Part shown: piece by piece, positions 50,582-62,377 of the stretch
Position numbering within the stretch: position 1 is the stretch's first letter
Layout: every line of letters starts with the position of its first letter
Assembly (NCBI GenBank): GCA_945910005.1
Contig: OX246745.1
Location: 12,513,706 to 12,577,705, forward strand
DNA length: 64,000 nt
Reading direction: 5' to 3'
Source: Isoperla grammatica
Lineage: Eukaryota; Arthropoda; Insecta; Plecoptera; Perlodidae
Made by a program: the position numbers and the translations under genes
Notes under the pieces: generated by a model
Seen by the model: only the letters and a program-made list of their open reading frames with translations
Told to the model about the DNA's origin: nothing
Database searches by the model: none

Positions 50582-51132
50582 CAGGGCGACGATGCTACTA
50601 TATAATGTAGGCCTACTGCTACCATTAAGTTTGTTAGTATACTCCTACTACTGCTACTTTGGTTTGGCTAAATCGTAGCCGCAGTAGCTCTTTGCTGTAC
50701 CTAACAATGGTAAACAAACAGGCTAAACTACTTGGTCATATCTCCCCAATGTTTGCCACAAAACGTTCGTTTAACCATCAACATGCCACAGTGCCTCGTG
50801 CGTAAATGTCACAACAGACAGTACATGATGCTGACAAACTGCAATTGCAAATGCTGATGCACTCGAACAAAACGGGGGTTACATGAAAACAGAATCATGG
50901 AAATAAACGGCGACGTTTTCCTTTTATCTAGGGTTATTTATTATATTCTCCGCCATTCAAGAAACATGGAGCGCAATCATATCGCGAACTGTCCACAATA
51001 AGAAGCGCCCTTCAACAAAGCCCATCAAGATACCGGGGTCAGCATAATGACAACATTTGAACCACATAGGAGGCATTGCCTAGCATTCGTCCGCCATTGG
51101 CAGAGACGATTGAAGATCAGTTATGAACGCGG

Positions 51133-51220
51133 CAGTGGCGTATCCAAAGGGGACGGGAGTTATGATTAAGAAATAAAACTGCCCTCCGCCCCACATTGCG
51201 AGTTTCGGTGTACGCCACTG
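51133..51220. mobile_element. Miniature hAT element, 88 bp
   Basis: Ends CAGTGGCGTATCC and, reversed, CAGTGGCGTACACC. The flanks GAACGCGG and GAATGCGG form an 8-bp duplication with one mismatch. Almost nothing but termini remains. Confidence 0.78.
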
Positions 51221-51228
51221 GAATGCGG

Positions 51229-53493
51229 GAGCAGTTTGCACGCCAGACAGAAGGCACTACTTTTTTTCGACGTGCTGCTATATAAGTACTGATAATTTAG
51301 GTGCGAAGATCGCCCAGTGTATTGTTTCACATACCATTGCAAATGTATACATACTTCCATCTTACGCGCAAACAAGCCCTAAAAAACAAAGTACACTGAA
51401 AAATTGTTGCGCTGATCAAGTAGGACAGTGGTTAAAAATTCAGTTCTGGTCAAAGAAAAAGTGTCATAGATTTAAAAACTCGATCAAAGTCATCAATATT
51501 CGAGTTTTCAGTGATCAACAGAACTTATCCTGCAAATTAGTGATACAATCTGACTACAGGTGTAGCCAAAGAAAAAAGAACATTAAAAAGATTAAATATT
51601 AGGATGGTACGGGCAGCAAAAGGACACTTTTAAAAAATTAACATCAAAACCACTGAAACAGAATTAACTAAATTTACAACGCAACGCGCACAAGAATAGA
51701 AATTATACCAAATAAAAACTTTCCGTACAATGAAACGCAACATTTCGTTCAAAATTTGGGTAGGCCTAGATATTTTGGTGGGTGATATGAAAATCTTAAG
51801 GATTTTTACTCCAGGATAACACAGGAAATAAATCACAGACAATGAAAACGTTTTATCAAAGAAAGTTGAAAGTTCCCCAATATTTCCTTTCCACTAGACT
51901 TGGCTGGCTGGCGCGCCAGCTACCAGCCAAGACTGCAGGCACTTTCTTAACTATCTTCAGTATTCACCTTAATCTTTTACACTTCAAATATAACAGGCTA
52001 CTCTACCACAAACATCGTTCTTACAATGTGACATTTTACTTCGCTTTTTTTTACCGCGATGCGTGAATACATTGGTTGCTTTCGCAAATGCATACATGTG
52101 GGATATTCCGTATTTTAGGGAGACACAACAGCAGCTGTCCTGCGGCTGTTGAATGTGTGGATTAGCCTCTTAAATAATACAATCCTCCAAGCCGTTTTAT
52201 ATATTCAAACCGTACAAAAACACAAATACCACAAATTAAATGCCTCGTTGCCAGAGTTCACTTAAAAAAAGATTGCACGCTAACGGGAAGGCAATTTGCG
52301 TTGTACACGCAATAACTCTCAAACTCGAATTCGGCAAATCGATCGCACAATTAGGTTGGGGGAAAGTGCTGAAATACGTGTGTGTATTACTGTGAGATTT
52401 ACAATGCGCAATGAACTAGGTTTTTGGCAATACCACACTCCACACACATTATCGCAAACCAAAACGTTCGTTCTCGAATTCAGAACAATCCATACAGCTC
52501 TCTTGAATAATTAGCAGTGTTGAACTACGTTTCCAGGAACGAAATTCCCTTTACGCTTCGAGTCCGGAATACAGAACTCATGCCTGTTCGTGGCGTTGTT
52601 TCAATTAAAAAACACAAGAACGATAATTGAATAATTTCATTACATATAGGGCATATAATACACGCTTTTGTGAATTTGGTGCCCTGCAAATAAACTTGGC
52701 AGCATCGAAGTTCGCCACATTAGAAATCTGAACTGCCAACAAATTGTTCGATAAAACATGAGCCTCCTGGCTACATCTTCGCATCTTATTGTTTTCAGAA
52801 TACAGAGAAAGGGAAATGAAATTAACAAGAGGCCAGCCGTAACCTTGGTTTTGGATACGGAACGATTTTACCTCGCGGACTATCTAAGCCTACTACGTGT
52901 ATTAGGCCTATATTATTATAATATATCTAATTAAGTAGCTAACATTTATACACTCAAAATGGCAGGACTTATCAATGTGCCTGCCGGGCAATTAAGTACC
53001 AATATATAATTAACCGTTTAATTGCACGGCGTATAACCGGTATTCAACTACGCATATTGCTGCACACGGGTGTTTGCCACGAGGAATTGAGCACAATCTG
53101 CATATTATCCTTCTCACGTCGAGACATCACACAATACCAGCTAGAAAAAACTGCTGGACCTAATGTGTAATACACATCTAACGGGATTTATTTGAGCCAC
53201 ATGTAGTAAACACTACAGGCTTAGTACACAAATAGTACAGATATGCGGTATGCCCAAAGACTAATAAACGTAATAAGTGAATCCTTGTTCTATTTTAACT
53301 GACCTTTACTTTATTTGTGCAGAAATTAGTTCTTTGTTCCTCTGGATCCTTATGGGATTAGGGTTGTTACTTTTAAATGTCAAGACGGGACCGTGGTTCG
53401 TCGAAATTCATAAAGGAATGGACGAGGGATTCGTTTCGGATTCTAGCACAAACGCGCAAATGAAACATTTGGGGCGGTTTTGATATTATGAAG
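51229..53493. other. Unannotated non-coding stretch
   Basis: No exon or repeat family recognised. Confidence 0.45.
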
Positions 53494-53511
53494 CCCCCCC
53501 CCCCCCCCCCC
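53494..53511. repeat. poly(C) tract, 18 nt
   Basis: Uninterrupted C homopolymer. Confidence 0.95.
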
Positions 53512-54272
53512 AAACACTTAGACTGTGGAATGTTTAATAATGTTAACAAATAGCTCCCATCCATTATTGAATCGGACAATGAATTCAAGGACTGTCAACT
53601 TCGAGGAAACTGTAATACAAATTAAATATCGTATACCTACTCGTCTTTATTTGCTAATGAATTAATAACTTTAAAAAATACCTTTCTTCGGGCAGGGTGC
53701 TTAGGGCAGAGCGCGGTTTGTCGAACATAGACATTTGAAATACAATCTTGCAATCTCACGATGCTGTGCGAAATAGTCAGTGCAACAACTTTATTGTACC
53801 AGGTACGAAACACCGAACTTCTGGTGTAACCTATCGTGATCAAAGCTAAAAAATAAGCAATGGCGAGCCAACAAATTGAATAAAGTGTATCTTAAACTTA
53901 GAGTTAAATTAAAAAACTTCCACGTAGAATACTTTTGTATGTCAGTGCTGACGCCGATAAGACTACCTACTGCAAACAACTTGAATTACATTTATTCGTT
54001 CATGATGATTCCAGACAGCGGCATTGTCAATCAGCTTCTTGTCAGTGGCAATCTCTCAAATGATAACAGAGACAGAGATATGAATTCAAATGATCACTTT
54101 TGATAATATCAATAATACGCACTATTTGATTTCTTGGTATCGACTATTAGGTTACTTAAAGCTAATTGGCTCTCAGAAACGTTGGTTGTAACTTGCAGTG
54201 ACTTAATTAATATAATTATGTTAGGCTAAGCACACTGCGATAAGAATCAACTACAATGTTCAGCACCGCATG

Positions 54273-55400
54273 TATGTGGCTCGTTGGTCTAGTGCGTTTA
54301 TTCCTGCTACCAATGCAGAAGGTCCAGGGTTCAAATCCCGATTCGGACAAGTGTTTTTAACCATTAGACCTGGACTTAGATCTATCAATGGGATACTGGT
54401 ATATATGTAAACGGTGACTTTAGATCCGTCCAGTGTTGGGGCGAGAACTTTTAAAAAGAACGCGTTCCCGAGAACGCGTTCTTTTTTTGTGAACTTTCCA
54501 ACGAACTTACTCTTTTTTCAAATGAGTGAACTTGAACTTTCAAAAGTTCTTTTTGAGAACGAACTTTTCAATTTTAGAAAGTTCTTTTGAAAGTTCATTC
54601 TGTTCGATGATTGAGCATCTGTCAACGCGCCGTCGAGGAACACGCGAATCGTTTTCGGTTCTCCTTCAGCTGATTTTAAAAAGCTACCAGCCACCATTCA
54701 TGGAGTAGAATTACATTCAAGTCTGGCCGTTCGAACTCTACCCACCACAAGATGTTAGATCACTCGGTCGAGATAAGTGGGTCTGCAAGTGCAAGTGCCC
54801 AAATACCCTGGTACCCCTGCCCCTGGTAGTTTTAGTGAATAACAGCACTTTTGTACATACATATACATACACTATCACTAATCGCTATCACTATCACTAA
54901 TTAATCGATACACTAATCGCTATTTTCACATGTCTGTAATAATATAAACTGAAACAACAATACAATTATCCTTCCTTGAAGTTCTTAAGTTTTTTATTTC
55001 TACAATGGTAGGCGCCTATAGCCCTACATCAGACACCTAATGCCAGCATTCAATATCTTACCTTAACATGCATGTTTTTCTTCCTATTCAAGCCATACAA
55101 GGCAATCGATTATTCGCATGACTGTTAATACAATGTGGTGACACTTTTTCACAAAAGAACTTTTAAAAGAACTTAGTTCATATTTTGGACGAACTTGAAC
55201 TTTTCAAAATTTTAGGTTTTGAAAAGAACTTGAACTTTATTAAAGTTCATTATTTGAGCTGTGAACTGAACTTTTAGAAAGTTCATTTAAAAAAAGAACT
55301 GCCCCAACACTGGATCCGTCATAGCAACATAACACATATTAAATTGTATAAATGTCTCCCACTGAAAATCAGTTCTTGCAACTGAGTGGGTAGCCTGTGA
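54273..55400 (+). mobile_element. tRNA-derived SINE family 2, copy A, split by a hAT insertion
   Basis: The head has A box TTGGTCTAGTGCG, an anticodon-like stem (CTGC/GCAG) and B box in CCAGGGTTCAAATCCCG. The body CTATCAATGGGATACTGGTA and GTAAACGGTGACTTTAGA is interrupted at 54431. It resumes at 55321 and ends CTCCCACTGAAAATCAGTTC. Copy B at 55797 has the same order without the insertion. The tRNA part lacks a paired acceptor stem. Confidence 0.85.
54431..55312. mobile_element. Non-autonomous hAT element, 882 bp, nested in a SINE
   Basis: Perfect 12-bp termini CAGTGTTGGGGC and GCCCCAACACTG. A perfect 8-bp duplication GATCCGTC flanks it (54423-54430 and 55313-55320). Both sub-terminal regions are filled with GAACTT/AAGTTC words, and a perfect 15-bp GC-core hairpin sits at 54453-54486. 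The centre has no transposase motif. The related SINE copy B shows the unoccupied site (GAGCTGTC). Confidence 0.93.
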
Positions 55401-55796
55401 AATATGAATAGGCCCCCTACAACATTATTTATTTGTTCCTTATGCGTTGTTGAAACACCTGTAAGAACTTGAGAAAAGTGCACGCAAATGTCAGATCAAA
55501 ATTATTAATTGGTAATGAAGACATTAATTTTGTAACTTCCCGTTCCTCAAGCACTACCAGGTTGTTCTATAATCTTGCTTTTTATTTATTAGATTACTTC
55601 TGATATATCACAAGTGCCAATTATCAAAAAACATATTTGTCTTTAAATGAAATGTGTACGAAAACATACAGTTTCCATCATACAGTTACTACTCGGAATG
55701 ATCTTCAAAAAAAATGTAGTAGGACTGCCAAGACATTCAAAATGGCTAAAACTATTTAAATACAATGAGTAGGCCTACAGTAGACGTACAACAAGA

Positions 55797-56038
55797 ATTT
55801 ACTGGCTTGTTGGTCCGATGGATTTATTGCTGCTTCCAGTGCAGAAGGTCCAGGGTTCAAATTTCGGTTCGGGCATGGGGTTTTTAAATTTTGGAACTTG
55901 ACTTTAATCTATCAAAATGATACTGGTGTGTATGTAAACGGTGACTTTAGAGCTGTCATATTAACGAAGCAAATAATAAATGGTATAAAAGTCTCCCACT
56001 GAAAATCAGTTTTTGTAACAGAGTGGGTAGACTGAAAA
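55797..56038 (+). mobile_element. tRNA-derived SINE family 2, copy B, uninterrupted
   Basis: B box AGGGTTCAAAT and body GATACTGGTGTGTATGTAAA, CGGTGACTTTAGAGC and CTCCCACTGAAAATCAGTTT, all as in copy A. Same orientation, about 1.5 kb away. Confidence 0.85.
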
Positions 56039-56689
56039 TACTAATTTATTTCAATTTTATTTATTTACCACAAATTTCCATTACACAAATCCTCCAATAT
56101 ATGCAACTGTCATAAACACCAACAGCCACACCACCACACTCCCTCCCTCCACGCAAACCATCGAGTTTTCAATTAGTTTACTTCAATGCACCATTTAGGC
56201 CAATATTTTTAATTGTATATTTCATACTAACTTTGCATTAATACTACTCTTTACTTTCTCTCTTCTTCTACTAGCCTACTACTACTACTAGGCCCTACTA
56301 CTACACCAACTACTACTACTGCCTACTTCTTGGCAAAATGCATGCTCCAAAAGTCTTACTAATATTCTGATTCTGAGACAACCTTGTGTAATTCGTGTTT
56401 GTAAAACAGTTTTGCAACAAAAAAACTTTAATTGGGCCCCACCAAAATCTCTCAAGTCAGGGAAGTCATCGCCATGCAACACGCCATGCATAGAACAGTG
56501 CAAGAGCAATAACCATCCCACGTGGATCGCGAGGCATTCTGTCCTCATGCTCCGATCAAAGTGTTTTTGACACTTGATTAAAAACGTTTCGCTTCCTATT
56601 CATCGATTATTATTAGGCAATCAACCATAGAGTAGCGTGGGCCTACCCTACTACAGGTTATGCTTGTGTGACAGATATGTTAGGAACAT

Positions 56690-57140
56690 GTAGGACCTAG
56701 GTCTAGCCATTTCAGATGCCTCCTGTCTGGTAACGAGGATGTCATTACATAAGCTCTTCCTTATCAGAAATAAAAATATTCTATAAAACGAATAGGAACA
56801 TTAGGCCTAGCATATCTGGCTTAAGCACCAGAAACTAGACCTAGGGCCTAGCCTAGTCTTACGCTAGGCCTAGCCTAGATTAAGCGTGTGTGACAGATAT
56901 GTTACAGAAACTAGGCTAGGCTAGGCCTAGGCCTAATCCGTATTTCAGACAACTGCGAGCCTTTCATTAGTAGGCATATTGTCATTTCATCAGTACATCT
57001 AACCAATATTGAAACAGTATGTAAAATTACAAATAGTGTTCTTCAAGCTCTAGAAACTGAACCTAAAGGACCTCGTTATTATGATATTTCACAATAGTTT
57101 CAACTTCAAGGCTCGAATTGAATAGGCCTAGGCCTAGGAT
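56690..57140. repeat. TAGGCCTA/CTAGGCCTAG-rich cluster
   Basis: Many overlapping copies of CTAGG, TAGGCCTA and CCTAGCCTAG. TGTGTGACAGATATGTTA occurs at about 56662 and again at about 56884, suggesting an old duplication of about 220 bp. No coding frame. Confidence 0.65.
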
Positions 57141-57235
57141 TAGCTTAAATTTCGTAGAATGTGCGCATCACAGGCGTCATGGAACAATGTACATAACATT
57201 TTATGGTAACTTTAAAAGCTAGTAATAAAGGTAAA

Positions 57236-57430
57236 CTCACCACATGTGTTTTCAATGAGCAGATGAAACGAAACTGATTAAAAATCCCATTACATTAATA
57301 TATCACACGACATTATACGCGAACATAGGCCATAGCTCCGCAATACAGTGCTTCCTAGAAATACAGTTCGGGAGAACAACGTCAACGTCACTATCACTGA
57401 ACCACTAAATCCTTCGGTCACCATGTGGAG
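57236..57430 (-). promoter_or_regulatory. Possible 5' non-coding exon with donor
   Basis: A good minus-strand donor (GTG|GTGAGTTT) lies at 57239. The sequence upstream on that strand has stops in all frames, so at most this is an untranslated exon. Very uncertain. Confidence 0.15.
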
Positions 57431-57603
57431 AAGATTTTAGTAAACATATCGCTTTCGATACACAAATGATTAAACTCACAGTATTAAAACATATTTGAAG
57501 AAATCACTGAATACCAGAACATTGTTATAATAATAGACCACGAAAAATAGCGCAAACAAGGACGACCTCGAAAGTAGTCCACCTAAGATTCTAGCACCAG
57601 GTG

Positions 57604-58201
57604 CAGTGTTGCCAACTGTTGTGGCAAGGTGCCCGCTAAAAGTTTCTATATATCCGCCAGATTTCACCTTCAAACCGCTAGATTTACAAAATGTCATCAA
57701 AGCAACAAAAAACATACAATATTCTCCACACAGGGGTGAAATATTGTTTTTCTTTTTATCGATTTTATTTCTACAACTTCGTAAAACCTTAAATTCAAAG
57801 AAAGATTAACATTATCCCAATAATAAAAAATATAATAAAACAATAATTTTTAAATAAATTGTTAAAAAATTACACAGTCATTCTTCTTCTGGCTCTTCTT
57901 ACTCCAACTGCCCGAACATGATATCATTGTCGTCTGCAGCAATATCATCTGCTTCGTCGTCTGTTTTGGAGGTTGATGAATGGGCGTATGATTGGGCGTT
58001 TTTTTTTTTTTTTTTTACATTTATGAGGTAAAATTGAGTTTTACCTACAATTCCGCCAATTCCGCTACTTTTGTTTAAACCGCCAGTTCGCAAATCACAC
58101 ACCTCCAGCTTTTGCCGCTAGCCGCGATTTTTATTTTTGACCGCGAATTGAATCTCAAAACCTCCAGATCTAGCGGCGAAACCGCTAAATTGGCAACACT
58201 G
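57604..58201. mobile_element. Non-autonomous hAT element, 598 bp
   Basis: Termini CAGTGTTGCCAACTG and, reversed, CAGTGTTGCCAATTT. A perfect 8-bp duplication ACCAGGTG flanks it (57596-57603 and 58202-58209). Sub-terminal CCGCTAGATTT-like words occur on both sides in inverse orientation. An 18-nt poly(T), the only comparable A/T run in the window, lies inside near 58000. Confidence 0.9.
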
Positions 58202-58209
58202 ACCAGGTG

Positions 58210-59503
58210 GCACCACTGTGGTTGGACGCCATTTTGACAGTACTAGATTGAAACACTACTCTACTCAGCGGCGAATGAGAGAACTACGCGAACACTTGCC
58301 CACTACTAGCGCCATCTACTGGCAAATAGTTGTATTAAAAAAATGAATCAATACCGTCCGAATCGAACCGCGAGTGTCACAAACTTCAAACTCACGCCAT
58401 TCACAAAAAAATATCGATTTCAACCCTGCATTACAACTAGCTAGACTGAGCAGTTGTCATATCACAACTTTCTGGATGGGTCAATCAACGAATACTGCTT
58501 GTTGAGTGTGATATCACTTATCGATATGCTGACATAAAAAAAGAGAAAACTTCGCAGGTTTGCTGCAACATAATGTTGCTGTGACATTACGCAGCGTCAG
58601 CATGCAGTTGTTCTAAAAAAAATTGGGTATTTTTTATTTAGATGTTTTATGCAAAGATTCTATTTCTACCTGCAACTGCAATCATAGTTGTTATGTTAGT
58701 ATCTTTGCCTGCAATGTTTCATAAGCTTATCTAAACGTCATTTCGTACGACCAAAATAAAAAGCACAATATCAAAAAAGTATACAACAGCTAAATCCTAA
58801 ATAATAAATACGACAACATATAAATTCATAATAAATATCTATGTAACGAAGATAACTAACACTTCAGCTGTTTTCAGAAAACTTTTTGTCATGCTCTAAA
58901 ATGGTAGTCTAAAAGGTCGGTAAAAGTTGAAGACAGTTAAATTTTGCTTGATATGATTGTGGTGAGGTGATGTTGAGTGACCGAATACTGTAATTGGGCG
59001 CCTGCACTTCTTGATCGATTACCGGTCAAGACCATGTCCAGATTGTTTAGCCACTCAAGAAGCTGTCTATCGTTGACTAACCATCCAGCTGTTTGTATTA
59101 TGCCCGTCCCGCTCCCGTACTTTACTTAGAATTTGGTATTTAAGTTGGTCGTTCACATAAAAACTAAAAATTAAAGAACTCCAACGAAGATAAAACACTT
59201 GATAGAGCTTGGTAAACGCACGGCCTTCTACCAAGCATACTAGGGCAAACTTATGTATTTTTAGTTGACTTGGGTAGTTTACAATAAAACACGCGAATTT
59301 GATTTGAGCTTAAAAGTATTAAAAGTACTTAAAATGACATTTTATTGTTTGGGTCTTTTGCGCATCACAACAAAATGAGATCTGGGGCTCTGACCCATCG
59401 CCAGACGCACAAGTGTCCGGAAAATGACTTCAGATTAATTCCATATTCATTTATCAAATTTGTGTGGGTTTATGTTACACTAAACTAAAACCATTCTCAA
59501 GTT
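58210..59503. other. Unannotated non-coding stretch
   Basis: A B-box-like GGTTCGATTC on the minus strand near 58350 has no A box. Otherwise nothing recognised. Confidence 0.4.
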
Positions 59504-59600
59504 GGGGGGGGGGGGGGGCACCTGCATCGTTTATGTCACAGAATCATAATTCAAAAGCGTGTTTCTGAGCGGGATGGGAAGGTGGTCGGGGGGGGGGGGG
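59504..59600. repeat. Paired poly(G) tracts, 15 and 13 nt
   Basis: G runs at 59504-59518 and 59588-59600. Confidence 0.9.
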
Positions 59601-59861
59601 CGACCGGCAAATAGAGTGCAGATTAGTTCGACATGGTTTGTAGCTTCATCCCCTTGTTATGTGACCAACGCCCAGTATAACAAATATGACTGATTATAAA
59701 TAATATAATATAAAACAAATTTATATGATTTAATTGTCGGGTTGTCACGGGGGTAAGGGGTGGTCACATAGCGATGAAGGGGAGCAGCAGGGGAGCGTCA
59801 AACAAAGACCATCTCAAGTCTACCACTATGTTTGATTTTGTTTAACCATGAGGGGCAATCA

Positions 59862-59880
59862 CCCCCCCCCCCCCCCCCCC
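59862..59880. repeat. poly(C) tract, 19 nt
   Basis: Uninterrupted C homopolymer. Confidence 0.95.
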
Positions 59881-60368
59881 GAGACTTTGAGACGTCAGTA
59901 CACACTGGATATACACACAAAGACGTAAAACGAAGGCCGAGTTGTACATGAATATGAATTCACCGCAAAGAATCTATCCATAGCGTTTTCTTACGTCACT
60001 ATCTAGTAAATATATAATCTGTTTCATGGATACCGCAGTCCAAATTTAATTGGTTGGACTCCCGTTCAAGGAAACACCAGTTTAGCAACATAAGTTAGTC
60101 TGGGGTAGCCAAGATCGCTGATTAATGTTACCAGTGAGCTTCAGTTTGAGTACAATAATGATATAACAATGCAATATTCATAAATACAAAAACATGCATG
60201 AAATAATAATACAATAACCATAATAAATTATGAGGATACAGATAGGAATAGGACAACTAGAATGATTGTATCAAACGAAGCTACGATAGAACATCATATT
60301 CTTACTCTAACATTCTTTTGTATTTTGTAACTTCTTATTATAATAATTGTATTTTTCTTGCCATGATA

Positions 60369-60543
60369 CAGTGAAACTTCTTTACAACAAACTCTTGGGG
60401 ACCCAATTATTATTTTGTTATAAAGAACATTTCTTTATAAAGATGGTACCTTTACATGCATAAGAACCTTTTGGAACTTCAAAAACAGTTTGTTATATAA
60501 ATCATTTTGTTATAAAGACGTTTGTCATAAAGAAGTTTCACTG
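60369..60543. mobile_element. Tc1/mariner-like MITE, 175 bp
   Basis: Termini CAGTGAAACTTCTTTA and its exact inverse TAAAGAAGTTTCACTG, each flanked by TA (60367-60368, 60544-60545), as expected for Tc1/mariner insertion. The inside has repeated TTTGTTATAAAGA words. No ORF. Confidence 0.87.
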
Positions 60544-60605
60544 TACGTATAGGCGGCTGGGGCAAAGTCCCAGACCCCGTATAGCTCGTCACTAAGTATA
60601 ACTAT

Positions 60606-60671
60606 TGATGGTATAACCCACATTCCCCCCGCCCCTATCCGCGGAATTATTCCTGATTACGCCACTGCTTT
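60606..60671. mobile_element. Solo hAT right end
   Basis: Ends ATTACGCCACTG, the inverse of CAGTGGCGTAAT, with a C run inside. No matching left end was found, so it is probably truncated. Confidence 0.4.
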
Positions 60672-60811
60672 TAGACTACTTCATCGTAATCTACTCTACA
60701 CTTCCTGTATACTAAGACATTGCTAACACACCGCCCGTCAAAACGCACGCATGCATCTAATACTGGCTGCTCTCTAGCGGCGTTCTCGAGAACTTTTTAT
60801 TTCCAATTGCG

Positions 60812-60834
60812 TGACGTCATGTGAAATGACGTCA
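60812..60834. promoter_or_regulatory. Two perfect CRE palindromes, 15 bp apart
   Basis: TGACGTCA at 60812-60819 and 60827-60834, followed by CACGTCACG and later TGACGTAA. These are full consensus sites for CREB/ATF-type factors. Function is inferred; no transcript start could be seen. Confidence 0.5.
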
Positions 60835-61034
60835 TGATCTTGCACGTCACGAAAAGAAACACCAATAGGCATTAGATCTGCGAACTGTTTTCCTTATGGG
60901 ATTCTAGGAATGAACATTACGTTCCCATCTCTAATGACGTAACAGCTATAATGGTACAGTCACGTGTGGTAAGCATAGCACTCTTGACTCTACAGTGATG
61001 GTGTGCCCCATGCCATGCGCCAAAACACGTGTCT

Positions 61035-61450
61035 ACCAATATCAAATGTCTTATTATCTAAACATGTACACATTTTTAGTATACGATTACACACACACAA
61101 AACTTTTTAACAAATTACCAGCTGAACTAAAAAATATAGACTCATTAAACAGTTTTAAATACTCGGTAAAAAAGTTCTTTATTTCAAAAGCATACTATTC
61201 CATAAACGAATATTTAGTGGATAACCTGTAATTATTTCAAATTTTATATTAAATCTATTTTGTTATTCTATTGTATATACGTTTTACTGTATTATGAAGT
61301 TTTACTGTATTTCATGTATAAACTGTAAACTTCAAACTGTATTGTATGTATTGTTTGTATCATGATTGTCTGTACATCTGAAAATGCTTGATCCCTCTCG
61401 CAGAATTTAGATTCTATGACAATAAACTATTAATAAAAATAAAAAATAAT
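61035..61450 (+). mobile_element. 5'-truncated non-LTR retrotransposon (LINE) 3' end
   Basis: The open frame ending at 61231 reads THTKLFNKLPAELKNIDSLN then SFKYSVKKFF and AYYSINEYL. This LFNxLPxELK...Fk..lkk..f..YSidEyl pattern is typical of the extreme C-terminus of LINE reverse-transcriptase proteins. A 3' UTR of about 190 bp follows, then a tail of AATAAAAATAAAAAATAATA. The enzyme core is missing through 5' truncation, so the copy is inactive. The clade is not certain. Confidence 0.75.
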
Positions 61451-61799
61451 AACATACATTCAATTATTTTTCACTTGAAAAACTTTTTAGTAGTTGGTAC
61501 GAAATTACCATTGATGTTTGTAAGCTGATACCTGTATAGGCTAAAACTGAAGTTTGAAACAGTGAATAGTATATTCCGATGTCTTTGTCAAGGTGTCGAC
61601 TGGTAATGCTAAAGCCGCTGATTGTAGACTGTAGCCATACTCTGTGGGAAGCGTTGATGTTGCTCCTTGCTATAGTGGATATCTCAGATAGGATTTAGGT
61701 GTGATGTGGGGTACTGACACTAGAATCTTAAAATAATTGAACTCTGTAATTTCATTATAGCATTATGCAACAATAGGGTAGGGTAGTAGTATGTGTACA

Positions 61800-61802
<3 letters not shown>

Positions 61803-61843
<41 letters not shown>
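61803..61843. repeat. (TA)n microsatellite, 41 bp
   Basis: Pure TA array. Confidence 0.96.
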
Positions 61844-61845
<2 letters not shown>

Positions 61846-61849
61846 AGTA

Positions 61850-62369
61850 ATATTTTACTTGCTAATTAACTCACCTTTCTACTGTTGGCTCTATCTATTA
61901 TCAATTAGTATCATAACATCCCATGGAAAATGAGAAAACCCCAACATATTTACATGTAAATTAATTATCACAACTGCAAACAAATTGCTTTACACAATGA
62001 AGGTATTCAAGCGCTCCATTTATTAGTGGAGCCCACTTAAAAAATACTTTTTTACACAAAAATAATTTGTTGTCATTCTGCTACTCTAAAACACACAGAT
62101 TTCAATCAAAACGACATCGAAAGGAAAGGGAAACATTTTCTCGTAGGTACCAAGTAGGATAAACTCTGCATTCAGTGCTCATTTATTTGTCACTTTGCAC
62201 CTCTACAATTATTTCTTCGACGTTGTGTAGCGTTCTTGAGGCATGACTAAACAATGTTAATTTAATGGGACTATCCTTACAGAAAGGTCGTGTGGTGTTG
62301 GCTATCAGTCACCTCATACGACTAGCAAAGTTACTGGGCCCAGACTGGAGTTAGTATTCAGAATACATA
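61850..62369. other. Unannotated non-coding stretch
   Basis: A minus-strand donor (AAAG|GTGAGTTAA) lies at about 61872, but no convincing exon lies beside it. Confidence 0.4.
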
Positions 62370-62377
62370 GCAAATTT

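Noticed and set aside
54273..54350. Functional tRNA gene
   Set aside because: A and B boxes and an anticodon-like stem are present, but no acceptor stem pairs, and the sequence runs into a body shared with another copy, so it is a SINE.
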